From the NCBI RefSeq assembly GCF_000426525.1, contig NZ_KE384533.1:1094562-1158561 (forward strand): a stretch of 64,000 nt of DNA, written 5' to 3'. The DNA is from Nocardioides alkalitolerans DSM 16699 (GTDB taxonomy: Bacteria > Actinomycetota > Actinomycetes > Propionibacteriales > Nocardioidaceae). The notes beneath the pieces were generated by a model that saw only the letters and a program-made list of their open reading frames with translations, had not been told where the DNA came from and made no database searches. A program made the translations under genes and the position numbers. Shown here piece by piece: positions 45,002-54,106 of the stretch (positions are counted from its first letter, which is position 1; the number at the start of each line of letters is the position of its first letter).

Positions 45002-46566
45002 GCACCACCGCCCCCGAGCGGCCCCGCCCCACGCCGACCGGTGGCGGGACCGGCCGCTGGACCGCCCGGTGGGCCGGCCTCGGCCGCCCCGACCGCATCC
45101 TGCTCGGCCTCGTCGGGGCGCACGTGCTCGTGAAGCTGAGCGCGTTCCTCCTCGTCGGCACGTCCCCGCTCCACGGCGACGAGGCGGCGTACGTGAACGG
45201 CGGCATGGCGCTGTCGAACCTGCTGCGCGACCTCGGCTCGCTGACGACGCCCGACACCGCCGAGCTGAGCCAGAACGTCGTGGCCAGCGGCTGGTTCATG
45301 CCGGGCATCTCGCTCCTGCTGACGCCTCTCTACCTGCTCGTGCCCGACGCCGACGTCGGACTCATGCGCGCCTACGTCGGCATCATCACGTCCGTCGTGC
45401 TCCTCGTGGCGGCGCTGCGGGTGCGCCGGGTGCTCGGGCCCGGGTTCGCGGGCGCGCTGCTCGTCATGCCCGGTCTCGTGCCGATGTGGGCCGCGTTCTC
45501 GATGGCCACCTGGGGAGATCTGTTCGCCGGCCTGCTCATCGTGCTGCTGCTGGTGCGGCTCGTCGAGCTGAGCCGCCTGCTGCGGGCCGGGACGGCACCC
45601 TCGCTCGGCGACGGCGTGCGGCTCGGCCTGCTCTGCATCGCCGTCGTCTACTTCCGCTCCAGCGCGTCGCTGCTCGTCGCCGGCCTCGGCGTCCTCACGC
45701 TGGTCGCGGCCCTCGCGCTGCTGCGGGGCCGCGAGCGGGTGCGGGCGGTCCTGTCGTCGGCCCTCGCGGGCGTCGCCTTCCTCGCCGTGCTGGCGCCGTG
45801 GTCGTACGTCGCCTCCGAGGCCCTCGACGGCCCGGTGCTGACGACGACCTCGGTGCCCACCGTGCTCGCCAACACCTTCGGCAAGCGCCAGGAGGTCTGC
45901 TTCGGCGAGTGCGACCCCGGCTCCACCATCTGGTTCTCGCCGCTGCGCTACTCCCGCGAGACCGGCGCCGTGAGCGGCCACACCGAGGCCGAGGTCGCCG
46001 ACCAGATGTCGGCGTACGCACGCCGCGACGTCACGCCGAGCAGCTACTCCGCCGACGTGCTCCACAACCTCGGGGCCTACGTCTGGGATCCGCCGCGCTT
46101 CTACCGGTGGCTCGACGCCCCGGCCGGGCCGCTGCGGGCGGTCTCGGCGGTCGTCACCTGGACGATGGTCTGGGTCGCGTTCCTCGTCGGCATCGCACTG
46201 CTCTTCACGATCGTGCGGCGGCCCCGGGACGCCCAGGTGGTGAGCGTGCTGCTCACGGTCTCGCTCGGGTCGCTGCTGACGCAGCCCTTCGTGCACGTGG
46301 CCGGTCCGCGCTACTGGACGACCGCGGCCCCGGTGCTCGGCCTGGCCGCGGCGCTGCTGTGGCAGGAGCGCGTACGACGCCGCACCGCCGCCGCCGTACC
46401 TGCCGCCGCACCGGCCGACGAGCACGCGGGCCTGCCCGAGGAGCGCCACCACCTCGACGAGGTCTGGGGGCGCTGGCTCACGGGCCTGCAGGTGGTGCTC
46501 GCGGCGGCGACGGCCCTCGTGGCGGTCGGCCTCGTCGCGCTGGCGCTGCCGACGTACCTCGGCTGA
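44998..46566 (+). CDS. Polytopic membrane protein, probable GT-C type glycosyltransferase
   Basis: 522-residue protein with about ten to twelve membrane helices. After the first helix comes HGDEAAYVNGG, resembling the Asp-Glu motif in the first extracellular loop of GT39/ArnT-like GT-C glycosyltransferases that use polyprenyl-phosphate sugars. A soluble loop with two Cys (EVCFGECDPG) and SGHTEAEVADQM lies between helices in the second half. GTG start overlaps the previous stop. The following genes encode a polyprenyl-phosphate glycosyl transferase and a GtrA flippase-like protein, which supports the assignment; the acceptor is unknown. Confidence 0.75.
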   Translation: MSTTAPERPRPTPTGGGTGRWTARWAGLGRPDRILLGLVGAHVLVKLSAFLLVGTSPLHGDEAAYVNGGMALSNLLRDLGSLTTPDTAELSQNVVASGWFMPGISLLLTPLYLLVPDADVGLMRAYVGIITSVVLLVAALRVRRVLGPGFAGALLVMPGLVPMWAAFSMATWGDLFAGLLIVLLLVRLVELSRLLRAGTAPSLGDGVRLGLLCIAVVYFRSSASLLVAGLGVLTLVAALALLRGRERVRAVLSSALAGVAFLAVLAPWSYVASEALDGPVLTTTSVPTVLANTFGKRQEVCFGECDPGSTIWFSPLRYSRETGAVSGHTEAEVADQMSAYARRDVTPSSYSADVLHNLGAYVWDPPRFYRWLDAPAGPLRAVSAVVTWTMVWVAFLVGIALLFTIVRRPRDAQVVSVLLTVSLGSLLTQPFVHVAGPRYWTTAAPVLGLAAALLWQERVRRRTAAAVPAAAPADEHAGLPEERHHLDEVWGRWLTGLQVVLAAATALVAVGLVALALPTYLG

Positions 46567-46644
46567 GGGGCGCCGTCCGCGCACAGCCGGCACCCAGCCC
46601 GCGGACAGCGGGGTGCGGGGTCGGGCTGCGTACACTCACGCCTC

Positions 46645-47718
46645 ATGTCGCCGTCACCGGACACCACCTCCCCACCGGTGCCAGCCGCCCCCGCCGCGGA
46701 CCCGGGATCCCGTCGTGCGCGGGTCGCCTACGTCCTGCCCGTCTACAACGAGCAGGCCAACATCGAGGTCTTCCACGCCACCCTCGTGGAGGCCACCGCG
46801 ACGCGCCCCGACCTCGACGTCGAGCTCGTCTACGTCGACGACGGCAGCAAGGACGCCTCCCTCGAGCGGCTCCTCGCGCTGCGCGACGCGGACGACCGCG
46901 TGACCGTGCTGAGCTTCTCCCGCAACTTCGGCCACCAGATCGCCGTCACGGCCGGTCTCGACGCGGTGGCGGACGCCGACGCCGTGGTCGTCATGGACAC
47001 CGACCTGCAGGACCCGCCGCGCGTCAGCCTCGAGATGATCGAGATGTGGGAGTCCGGCGTCGACGTGGTCTACGCCCAGCGCCGCACCCGCAAGGACACC
47101 TGGTTCAAGCGGCTCACGGCCTACTGCTTCTACTGGGTGCTCGGCCGGCTCGCGTCGATCGAGATCCCCCGCAACACCGGTGACTTCCGGCTCATGGACG
47201 CCCGGGTGGTGGCCGAGGTGGCGCGCTACCGCGAGCACGGCCGGTTCCTGCGCGGCATCGTCGCCCACGTCGGCTTCCGCCAGGAGGCCCTGCTCTTCGA
47301 CCGCGACGAGCGGCACGCGGGGGAGTCCGGCTACCCGCTGCGCAAGATGATCTCGTTCGCGGCCAACGGCATCCTCGGCTTCTCGACCGTGCCGCTGCAG
47401 ATGATCAGCCGGCTCGGCTTCCTCATCTCCGGCATCAGCGTCCTGCTCGCCGTCTACGTCTTCGCGGTGCGCATCTTCGCGCCCGAGTCCGCCGTGCCCG
47501 GCTGGGCGTTCCTCGGCGTCGGCATGTTCCTGCTCTCGGGCCTGCAGCTGATCATGATGGGCGTGATCGGCTCCTACCTGGGCCGCGTGTACGTCGAGAC
47601 GCAGGACCGTCCCCTCTACTCCCTGGCCCTCGCGGCGCGCGGGCCGCGCACCGTCGGCCCCGCCGGCGACGGCGCACGCCGAGACCTGCGGACCCGCGCG
47701 TCCGGCGGTGCGTCCTGA
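46645..47718 (+). CDS. GT2 polyprenyl-phosphate glycosyltransferase (DPM1/GtrB type)
   Basis: 357-residue glycosyltransferase family 2 enzyme that should transfer a sugar from a nucleotide donor to undecaprenyl or decaprenyl phosphate. GT-A motifs: YVLPVYNEQANIEVF, VYVDDGSKD, FSRNFGHQIAVTAGLD, VVMDTDLQDPP (DXD) and NTGDFRLMD. Two C-terminal membrane helices (LGFLISGISVLLAVYVFAV; AFLGVGMFLLSGLQLIMMGV) anchor it, as in GtrB/CsbB. ATG at 46645 follows TACACT (46631-46636) by eight bases. Next gene is GtrA-like, completing a lipid-linked sugar system. Confidence 0.93.
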   Translation: MSPSPDTTSPPVPAAPAADPGSRRARVAYVLPVYNEQANIEVFHATLVEATATRPDLDVELVYVDDGSKDASLERLLALRDADDRVTVLSFSRNFGHQIAVTAGLDAVADADAVVVMDTDLQDPPRVSLEMIEMWESGVDVVYAQRRTRKDTWFKRLTAYCFYWVLGRLASIEIPRNTGDFRLMDARVVAEVARYREHGRFLRGIVAHVGFRQEALLFDRDERHAGESGYPLRKMISFAANGILGFSTVPLQMISRLGFLISGISVLLAVYVFAVRIFAPESAVPGWAFLGVGMFLLSGLQLIMMGVIGSYLGRVYVETQDRPLYSLALAARGPRTVGPAGDGARRDLRTRASGGAS

Positions 47719-47738
47719 CCCGCCTGCTGCAGCCCGCG

Positions 47739-48146
47739 GTGGTGCGCTTCGCCGGCGTCGGGGTGCTCAACACCCTCATCGACCTCGGGCTGTTCTGGCT
47801 GCTGCACCCGCACCTCGGCATCACGGTCGCGAACTTCGTCTCCACGAGCGCGGGCATGACGTTCAGCTTCGTGGTCAACGGCCTCTTCACCTTCTCGTCG
47901 GAGCGCCTCACGCTGCGCCACGCGCTGCTGTTCGTCGCCACCACCGGCACCACCATGTGGCTGCTCCAGCCGCTGGTCATCCACGCGCTCCTGCTCGTGG
48001 TCGAGCCGGTGATCGTGGCGAAGGTGCTCGCCGTCGGCTTCAGCTTCGTCGTGAACTTCGCGGCGTACCGGTACGTCGTGTGGCCCCGCACCGACCACCC
48101 CGCGCCGTCGGTCCCCGTCGGCGCCGAGGGCGACGGCCCGGCCTGA
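47739..48146 (+). CDS. GtrA-like membrane protein
   Basis: 135-residue protein with four membrane helices typical of the GtrA family, thought to flip polyprenyl-linked glucose-type donors: RFAGVGVLNTLIDLGLFWLL, TVANFVSTSAGMTFSFVVNG (N-F-V-S-T-x-x-G-x-x-x-S-F-x-x-N motif), then two more helices and FVVNFAAYRYVVWP. GTG at 47739 gives a short but complete N-terminus. A CTG at 47715 overlapping the previous stop (CTGA) would add eight residues (LTRLLQPA) and matches the usual N-terminal length slightly better. Works with the GT2 gene before it. Confidence 0.88.
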   Translation: MVRFAGVGVLNTLIDLGLFWLLHPHLGITVANFVSTSAGMTFSFVVNGLFTFSSERLTLRHALLFVATTGTTMWLLQPLVIHALLLVVEPVIVAKVLAVGFSFVVNFAAYRYVVWPRTDHPAPSVPVGAEGDGPA

Positions 48147-48216
48147 CCGTCACCGGGCCGCCGTCCGACCGCCGCCCGGCCGCGCTCAACCGGGCGTTCG
48201 GACGCCTCGTCGCTCG

Positions 48217-48247
48217 GTTTGTTCCTGCGTTCACAAACTCCTACAGT
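48217..48247 (+). promoter_or_regulatory. rex promoter with Rex-type operator
   Basis: A -35 TTGTTC (48219-48224) and -10 TACAGT (48242-48247) are spaced 17 bp. Between and overlapping them is GTTTGTTCCTG followed by CGTTCACAAAC (48217-48238), a partial inverted repeat whose right half is a perfect Rex half-site (TTCACAAA); the left half keeps only the outer bases. This fits autorepression of the rex-hemACD operon by Rex, released when NADH rises. Confidence 0.75.
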
Positions 48248-48300
48248 GATCGGGCCGCGCGCCGTCCCCCGAAGGTGCCGTTCCCCTTGACAGAGAGCGC

Positions 48301-49044
48301 GTGGCTTGGAGACGAGACACGTTGACTGCACGGACATCGGCTGAGAGCCCCCGGGGCATCCCGGAGGCCACCGTCGCGCGTCTGCCGCTGTACCTCCGAG
48401 CCCTCACGGCGCTCTCGGAGCGCGGCACGACCGTGTGCTCCTCGGAGGCGCTGGCCTCCGCCGCGGGCGTCAACTCGGCCATGCTCCGCAAGGACCTCTC
48501 GCACCTCGGCTCCTACGGCACGCGCGGCGTCGGGTACGACGTGGCGAACCTCCGCTACCAGATCTCCCGCGAGATCGGCCTCACCCAGGACCGCAACGTC
48601 GCCGTCGTCGGCCTCGGCAACCTGGGCCAGGCGCTCGCCAACTACGCCGGCTTCCGCTCGCGCGGCTTCCGGGTGGTCTCGCTGCTCGACGCCGACCCCC
48701 GCCTCTTCGGGATGACCGTGGCCGACCTCCAGGTCCGCCCCGTGGCCGAGCTCGAGGCCGTCGTCGCCGAGCTCGACGTGGCGATCGGGGTCGTCGCGAC
48801 CCCGGCCGAGGCCGCGCAGGAGGTCACCGACCGCCTGGTCGCCGCCGGCGTCGCCAGCATCCTCAACTTCGCGCCGACGGTGCTGTCCGTCCCGGAGGGG
48901 GTGGACGTGCGCAAGGTCGACCTCTCGATCGAGCTGCAGATCCTCGCCTTCCACGAGCAGCGCAGGTCCCCGTCGTACGCACCGACGATCTCCACCACGC
49001 CCGCCGCCCGCGGTGCCGTGGCGGTGCAGGAGGAGGGCAGATGA
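48301..49044 (+). CDS. rex: Redox-sensing repressor Rex
   Basis: 247-residue NADH/NAD+ sensor. The N-terminal winged helix begins GIPEATVARLPLYLRAL and includes SSEALASAAGVNSAMLRKDL; the Rossmann domain has VVGLGNLGQALANY, LLDADP and the C-terminal domain-swap helix VRKVDLSIELQILAFHEQR. Closely similar to Streptomyces Rex. GTG at 48301 is used; a TTG at 48322 with GGAG ten bases upstream is equally plausible and would shorten it by seven residues. First gene of rex-hemA-hemC-hemD-hemB; stop overlaps hemA ATG. Confidence 0.95.
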   Translation: MAWRRDTLTARTSAESPRGIPEATVARLPLYLRALTALSERGTTVCSSEALASAAGVNSAMLRKDLSHLGSYGTRGVGYDVANLRYQISREIGLTQDRNVAVVGLGNLGQALANYAGFRSRGFRVVSLLDADPRLFGMTVADLQVRPVAELEAVVAELDVAIGVVATPAEAAQEVTDRLVAAGVASILNFAPTVLSVPEGVDVRKVDLSIELQILAFHEQRRSPSYAPTISTTPAARGAVAVQEEGR

Positions 49045-50345
49045 GCGTCCTGGTCGTGGGGGTCTCCCACAAGTCCGCGCCGGTCACGGTGCTCGAGCGC
49101 CTCGCGCTCGACCCGGAGTCCGCGCAGAAGCTGGTGGCCGACGTCGTCGGCGCCGAGCACGTCACCGAGGCCACGGTGATCTCGACGTGCAACCGGCTCG
49201 AGATCTACACCGACGTCGACCGCTTCCACGGCAGCGTCGAGGCGATCTCCCGCCTGCTCATCGAGCGGGGCGGCGCCACCACCGAGGCGATGCTGCCGCA
49301 CCTCTACGTGCACTACGACGACGGCGCCGTCTCCCACCTCTTCCGGGTCGCCGCCGGCCTCGACTCGATGGTCGTCGGCGAGGGCCAGATCCTCGGCCAG
49401 GCCCGCGAGGCGCTGCGCCTGGGCCAGGAGCTCGGCACGGTCGGCCCCGCCCTCAACGTGCTGTTCCAGCAGGCGCTGCGCGTCGGCAAGCGCGCCCACG
49501 CCGAGACCGACATCGACCGGGCCGCCCCGTCGCTGGTGACCGCGGCGCTCGAGCGCGCCGTGCCCGTCGTCGGCGACCTGCACGGCGCCCGCGCCGTCGT
49601 GGTCGGCGCGGGCTCGATGGCCGCCCTCGCGACCGCGACGCTGGCCCGGGCCGGCGCGGGCGAGATCGTCGTCGTCAACCGCTCGATGACCACCGCGTCG
49701 CGCTTGGCCGAGGAGTACGCCGCCCGCGCCGCCGGCCTCGTGGACCTCGAGCGCGAGCTCGTCGGCGCCGACGTGGTCGTCTCCTGCACCGGGGCGACCG
49801 GCGTCGTGCTGAGCCGCGACCTGCTGGCCCGCGCGCGGGGCGCGCAGGCCGATCCCGCGCGTCCGCTCGCCGTCATCGACCTGGCCCTGCCCCACGACGT
49901 GGAGCCCTCGGTCGCCGACCTCCCCGGCGTCCAGCTGTTCGGCCTGGCCCGGCTCGCCGACGAGCTGCGGGTCGCCGAGGTGGCGCCCGGCATCGACGCG
50001 GTGCGCGACATCGTCACGCAGGAGATCGCCGCCTTCACGGCCGCGCGCCGCCAGGCGAGCGTGACCCCGACGGTGGTGGCGCTGCGCACGATGGCGACGA
50101 CCGTCGTCGACTCCGAGATCGCCCGCCTCGACGGCCGCCTCCCCGACCTCGACCCCGCCACGCGCGCCGAGGTGCTGCAGACCGTGCGCCGCGTGGCCGA
50201 CAAGCTGCTCCACCAGCCGACCGTGCGGGTCAAGCAGCTCGCCAACGAGACGGGCGCGGTCTCGTACGCCGCGGCCCTCGCCGAGCTCTTCGCCCTCGAC
50301 CCCGACGCCGTCGACGCGGTGACGCGACCGGGGGCCCGACCATGA
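49041..50345 (+). CDS. hemA: Glutamyl-tRNA reductase
   Basis: 434-residue first enzyme of C5 tetrapyrrole synthesis; reduces glutamyl-tRNA(Glu) to glutamate-1-semialdehyde with NADPH. The catalytic Cys50 is in ISTCNRLEIY; GVSHKSAPV precedes it; EGQILGQAREAL and the NADPH-binding VVGAGSMAALATATLA follow, then the C-terminal dimerisation helices. ATG at 49041 has AGGAGG upstream and overlaps the rex stop, coupling heme synthesis to redox control. Overlaps hemC by four bases. Confidence 0.97.
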   Translation: MSVLVVGVSHKSAPVTVLERLALDPESAQKLVADVVGAEHVTEATVISTCNRLEIYTDVDRFHGSVEAISRLLIERGGATTEAMLPHLYVHYDDGAVSHLFRVAAGLDSMVVGEGQILGQAREALRLGQELGTVGPALNVLFQQALRVGKRAHAETDIDRAAPSLVTAALERAVPVVGDLHGARAVVVGAGSMAALATATLARAGAGEIVVVNRSMTTASRLAEEYAARAAGLVDLERELVGADVVVSCTGATGVVLSRDLLARARGAQADPARPLAVIDLALPHDVEPSVADLPGVQLFGLARLADELRVAEVAPGIDAVRDIVTQEIAAFTAARRQASVTPTVVALRTMATTVVDSEIARLDGRLPDLDPATRAEVLQTVRRVADKLLHQPTVRVKQLANETGAVSYAAALAELFALDPDAVDAVTRPGARP

Positions 50346-51322
50346 CGGGCAGCCCCACCCCCCGCCCGCTGCGGCTGGGCACGCGCGCCTCCGAGCTCGC
50401 GACCACGCAGTCGGGCCACGTCGCGGCGCTCCTCACCGAGCGCCTCGGCCGCGCCGTCGAGCTCGTCGAGGTGACGACGCACGGCGACGTCAGCTCCGCC
50501 CCGCTCGCGAGCATGGGCGGCACGGGCGTGTTCGTCAGCGCCCTGCGCGACGCCCTGCTCGCCGGCCAGGTCGACCTCGCCGTGCACTCGCTCAAGGACC
50601 TGCCGACCGCGCCCGCCGCGGGCATCGCGCTGGCCGCCGTACCCACCCGCGAGGACCCGCGGGACGCGGTCGTGGCGCGCGACGGGCTGACGCTCGGCGA
50701 GCTGCCCGCCGGCAGCCGCGTGGGCACGGGCTCGCCGCGCCGGGCCGCGCAGCTCGAGGCGCTCGGTCTCGGGGTCGAGGTCGTCGCGATCCGCGGCAAC
50801 GTCGGCACCCGCATCGGCAAGGTGACCTCCGGTGAGGTCGACGCCGTGATCCTCGCCCGTGCGGGCCTCGCCCGCATCGGGCGCACCCACGAGATCACCG
50901 AGGTCCTCGACCCGCTCCAGATGCTCCCCGCCCCCGGGCAGGGTGCGCTGGCCGTCGAGTGCCGCTCCGACGACCCCGACCTGGTCGCGGCGCTCGGTGC
51001 GATCGACGACGCCCCCACCCGCGCCGCCGTCGAGGCGGAGCGGGCCGTGCTCGCGACGCTCGAGGCGGGGTGCTCGGCCCCGGTCGGCGCGCTCGCCGAG
51101 GTCGTCGAGGGCGAGGAAGCCGACGAGCTGTGGATCCGGGCGGTCGTCATGTCGACCGACGGCGGCCTCAGCATCCGCATGTCAGCAACGGGTTCCCCCG
51201 GCGACGCCACCGGCGTCGGGAACCGCCTCGGCCAGGACATGCTGGCCGACGGCGCCGCCGAACTGATGGAAGGCCCTCAGCCAGAGGGTCCCGACTCCGA
51301 GTTGAGAGAGCAGCACGCATGA
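50342..51322 (+). CDS. hemC: Porphobilinogen deaminase (hydroxymethylbilane synthase)
   Basis: 326-residue enzyme that polymerises four porphobilinogens. Motifs: LRLGTRASELATTQSG, VHSLKDLPT, GTGSPRRAAQL, RGNVGTRIGK, and the dipyrromethane cofactor attachment Cys244 in LEAGCSAPVG. A 40-residue acidic, Gly-rich C-terminal tail is extra. ATG at 50342 overlaps hemA stop; its stop overlaps the hemD start. Confidence 0.97.
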   Translation: MTGSPTPRPLRLGTRASELATTQSGHVAALLTERLGRAVELVEVTTHGDVSSAPLASMGGTGVFVSALRDALLAGQVDLAVHSLKDLPTAPAAGIALAAVPTREDPRDAVVARDGLTLGELPAGSRVGTGSPRRAAQLEALGLGVEVVAIRGNVGTRIGKVTSGEVDAVILARAGLARIGRTHEITEVLDPLQMLPAPGQGALAVECRSDDPDLVAALGAIDDAPTRAAVEAERAVLATLEAGCSAPVGALAEVVEGEEADELWIRAVVMSTDGGLSIRMSATGSPGDATGVGNRLGQDMLADGAAELMEGPQPEGPDSELREQHA

Positions 51323-53037
51323 CGCGACGTACCACCACTGGGACCACTGCCGTCGCCTCCGCGCAGGACGCGAAGGGCACGGCCACCGCGGCCTCGAGCG
51401 CGAGCGCGGGCTGGGTGTCGTTCGTCGGCAGCGGCCCGGGCGACCCGGGGCTGCTGACCGTGCGCGCCGTCGACCTGCTCAGGGACGCCGAGGTCGTCGT
51501 GACCGAGGTGCCCGAGCACGAGGCCCTCGTCCGCACGGCCCTCGGGCTGCCCGAGCCGACCGTCGTGGTCGACGAGGACGGCAACGAGTCGGTCGTCACG
51601 ACCGGACCGACGTTCGTCGACGGCGGCTTCGGCGAGGACGGGCAGCCGCTCACGCACGCGGCCCGCGCCAAGGTCATCGTCAAGCAGGCGAAGACGGGTG
51701 CCGCGGTCGTCCGCCTCATGTCGGGGGACCCCTTCCTCTACGCCTCGGGTCCCGAGGAGGCACAGGCCTGCGTCAAGGCCGGCCTCGGCTTCGAGATCGT
51801 CCCGGGCGTCTCGTCGGCCACCGCCGTGCCGGCGTACGCGGGCATCCCGCTCACCACCCGCAGCCACCGCGAGGTCACCGTCGTCGCCGCCACCGACAAG
51901 GTGGACTGGAGCGCGTACGCCGACGGCCGCACGCTCGTGCTGCTGAGCTCGGTCGGCCCGATCGCGGAGGCCGCCGAGGCGCTCATGCGCGCCGGTCGCG
52001 CGCCGTCCACCCCGGTCGCCATGACCCGGGTCGGCACGACGACCGAGCAGGTCACCGTCACCTCGACGCTCGAGCACATCGCCGCCGACGCGCGCGCCGC
52101 CCGCATCCAGCCCCCGGCCGTCACGGTCGTCGGCGAGGTCGTCGACCTGCGCGAGACGCTGTCGTGGTTCGAGACCAAGCCGCTGTTCGGCTGGCGCGTG
52201 CTGGTGCCCCGCACCAAGGAGCAGGCCGGCTCGCTCTCCGCCCGTCTCCGCGGCTACGGCTCGGTGCCGGAGGAGGTGCCGACCATCTCGGTCGAGCCGC
52301 CCCGCAACCCGCAGCAGATGGACAAGGCCGTGCGCGGCCTCGTCGAGGGCCGCTACGAGTGGATCGCCTTCACCTCGGTGAACGCGGTGCGCGCCGTGCG
52401 GGAGAAGTTCGAGGAGTACGGGCTCGACGCCCGCGCCTTCTCGGGCCTCAAGATCGCCGCGGTCGGCGACAAGACCGCCGAGGCCATCGCCGGCTGGGGC
52501 CTGCGCGCCGACCTGGTGCCCTCGGGCGAGCAGTCGGCCGCCGGCCTGCTGGAGGACTGGCCCGAGTACGACGAGCTGCTCGACCCCATCAACCGGGTGT
52601 TCCTGCCGCGCGCCGACATCGCCACCGAGAACCTCGTCGCCGGGCTCATCGACAAGGGCTGGGAGTGCGACGACGTGACGGCGTACCGCACCGTGCGCGC
52701 CGCCCCGCCGGCCGCCCCGGTGCGCGACGCGATCAAGACGGGCAAGTTCGACGCCGTGGTCTTCACGTCGTCGTCGACGGTGCGCAACCTCGTCGGCATC
52801 GCCGGCAAGCCCCACCCGACGACCGTCATCGCGGTCATCGGCCCGGCCACGGCGAAGACCGCCGAGGAGCACGGGCTGCGCGTCGACGTGATGGCGCCGT
52901 CGCCCGCCGTCGAGGTGCTGGTGGACGCGCTCGCCGACTTCGGGGCCGCCCGCCGGGCAGCGCTGCTCGAGCAGGGCCAGCCGGTCACCAAGCCGTCGGA
53001 CCGCAAGACGTCCGCCCGCCGCAAGGTCTCGAACTGA
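51319..53037 (+). CDS. hemD: Fused uroporphyrinogen-III methyltransferase / uroporphyrinogen-III synthase
   Basis: 572-residue fusion. Residues about 30-275 form a CobA/SUMT-like methyltransferase: VSFVGSGPGDPGLLTVRA, VRLMSGDPFLYASG, VPGVSSATAVPAYAGIPLT, TPVAMTRVGTT. Residues about 290-555 are a HemD domain (GWRVLVPRTKEQAGSL, WIAFTSVNAVRAV, AVGDKTAEAI, VFTSSSTVRNLVG). The fusion is usual in actinobacteria and links heme with precorrin-2/siroheme synthesis, although the methyltransferase half often deviates from active SUMT. ATG at 51319 overlaps the hemC stop. Confidence 0.95.
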   Translation: MTRRTTTGTTAVASAQDAKGTATAASSASAGWVSFVGSGPGDPGLLTVRAVDLLRDAEVVVTEVPEHEALVRTALGLPEPTVVVDEDGNESVVTTGPTFVDGGFGEDGQPLTHAARAKVIVKQAKTGAAVVRLMSGDPFLYASGPEEAQACVKAGLGFEIVPGVSSATAVPAYAGIPLTTRSHREVTVVAATDKVDWSAYADGRTLVLLSSVGPIAEAAEALMRAGRAPSTPVAMTRVGTTTEQVTVTSTLEHIAADARAARIQPPAVTVVGEVVDLRETLSWFETKPLFGWRVLVPRTKEQAGSLSARLRGYGSVPEEVPTISVEPPRNPQQMDKAVRGLVEGRYEWIAFTSVNAVRAVREKFEEYGLDARAFSGLKIAAVGDKTAEAIAGWGLRADLVPSGEQSAAGLLEDWPEYDELLDPINRVFLPRADIATENLVAGLIDKGWECDDVTAYRTVRAAPPAAPVRDAIKTGKFDAVVFTSSSTVRNLVGIAGKPHPTTVIAVIGPATAKTAEEHGLRVDVMAPSPAVEVLVDALADFGAARRAALLEQGQPVTKPSDRKTSARRKVSN

Positions 53038-53093
53038 CCGCCCCGGCGGGCGCGGACGGCTCGGCCGCCGACCGCCCCGTGAGGGGACCGGTC

Positions 53094-54056
53094 GTGCGGC
53101 CGCGCCGGCTGCGGCGTACGGCGGCGCTCCGCGAGCTCGTGGCGGAGACCTCCCTGCGCCCCCGCCAGCTCGTGCTGCCCGTGTTCGTGCGCGAGGGGGC
53201 GACCGAGCCGGTCCCGATCTCGTCGATGCCGGGCGTCGTGCAGCACACCCGCGACTCGCTGCGGGCGGCCGCCGTCGAGGCGGCCGAGCTCGGTCTGGGC
53301 GGCATCATGCTGTTCGGTGTGCCGACCTCGAAGGACGCCGTCGGCTCCGGTGCGGTCGACCCCGCCGGCATCCTCAACGTCGCGATCGCCGACGTGGCGG
53401 CCGAGGTCGGGGACGCCCTGCCGGTCATGGCCGACCTCTGCCTCGACGAGTTCACCGACCACGGCCACTGCGGGGTGCTCGACGCCCGGGGTGCGGTCGA
53501 CAACGACGCGACGCTCGAGGTGTACGCCGAGATGGCGCGCGCCCAGGCCGCCGCGGGCGCCGACCTCGTCGCGCCGAGCGGGATGATGGACGGCCAGGTC
53601 GCCGTCATCCGCGCCGCGCTCGACGGTGCGGGCGCCACCGACGTCGCCATCCTGGCCTACTCCGCGAAGTACGCCTCGGCGTTCTACGGCCCCTTCCGCG
53701 AGGCCGTCGACTCCTCGCTGGTCGGCGACCGCCGGACCTACCAGCAGGACGGCGCCAACGCCCTCGAGGGCGTGCGCGAGGCGCTCCTCGACGTCGCCGA
53801 GGGCGCCGACCTCGTCATGGTGAAGCCCGCCCTGGCCTACCTCGACGTGCTCCGCCGCGTGCGCGACGCCGTCGACGTGCCGGTGGCGGCCTACAACATC
53901 TCGGGGGAGTACGCGATGGTCGAGGCAGCCGCCGAGCGCGGCTGGATCGACCGCGAGCCCGCCATCCTCGAGACCCTGACGTCGATCCGCCGCGCCGGCG
54001 CCGACGTCGTGCTCACCTACTGGGCCAGCGAGGCCGCGAGGCTCCTGCGCGCCTGA
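53094..54056 (+). CDS. hemB: Delta-aminolevulinic acid dehydratase (porphobilinogen synthase)
   Basis: 320-residue TIM-barrel enzyme condensing two aminolevulinates. Schiff-base lysines: Lys192 (AYSAKYASAFYGPFR) and Lys244 (VMVKPALAYLD). The metal region reads DLCLDEFTDHGHCG: Cys116, Asp118 and Cys126, so one of the three Zn-type cysteines is replaced by Asp, a mixed type. GTG at 53094 is chosen because AGGGGA lies seven bases upstream; a GTG at 53079 overlaps that site. Last gene of the rex-hem operon, 56 bp after hemD. Confidence 0.96.
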   Translation: MRPRRLRRTAALRELVAETSLRPRQLVLPVFVREGATEPVPISSMPGVVQHTRDSLRAAAVEAAELGLGGIMLFGVPTSKDAVGSGAVDPAGILNVAIADVAAEVGDALPVMADLCLDEFTDHGHCGVLDARGAVDNDATLEVYAEMARAQAAAGADLVAPSGMMDGQVAVIRAALDGAGATDVAILAYSAKYASAFYGPFREAVDSSLVGDRRTYQQDGANALEGVREALLDVAEGADLVMVKPALAYLDVLRRVRDAVDVPVAAYNISGEYAMVEAAAERGWIDREPAILETLTSIRRAGADVVLTYWASEAARLLRA

Positions 54057-54106
54057 CGGTGCGCCGTACCCGGCTCGCGCGGCCCCTGCCTGTCTGGCGG
54101 AGCCGC

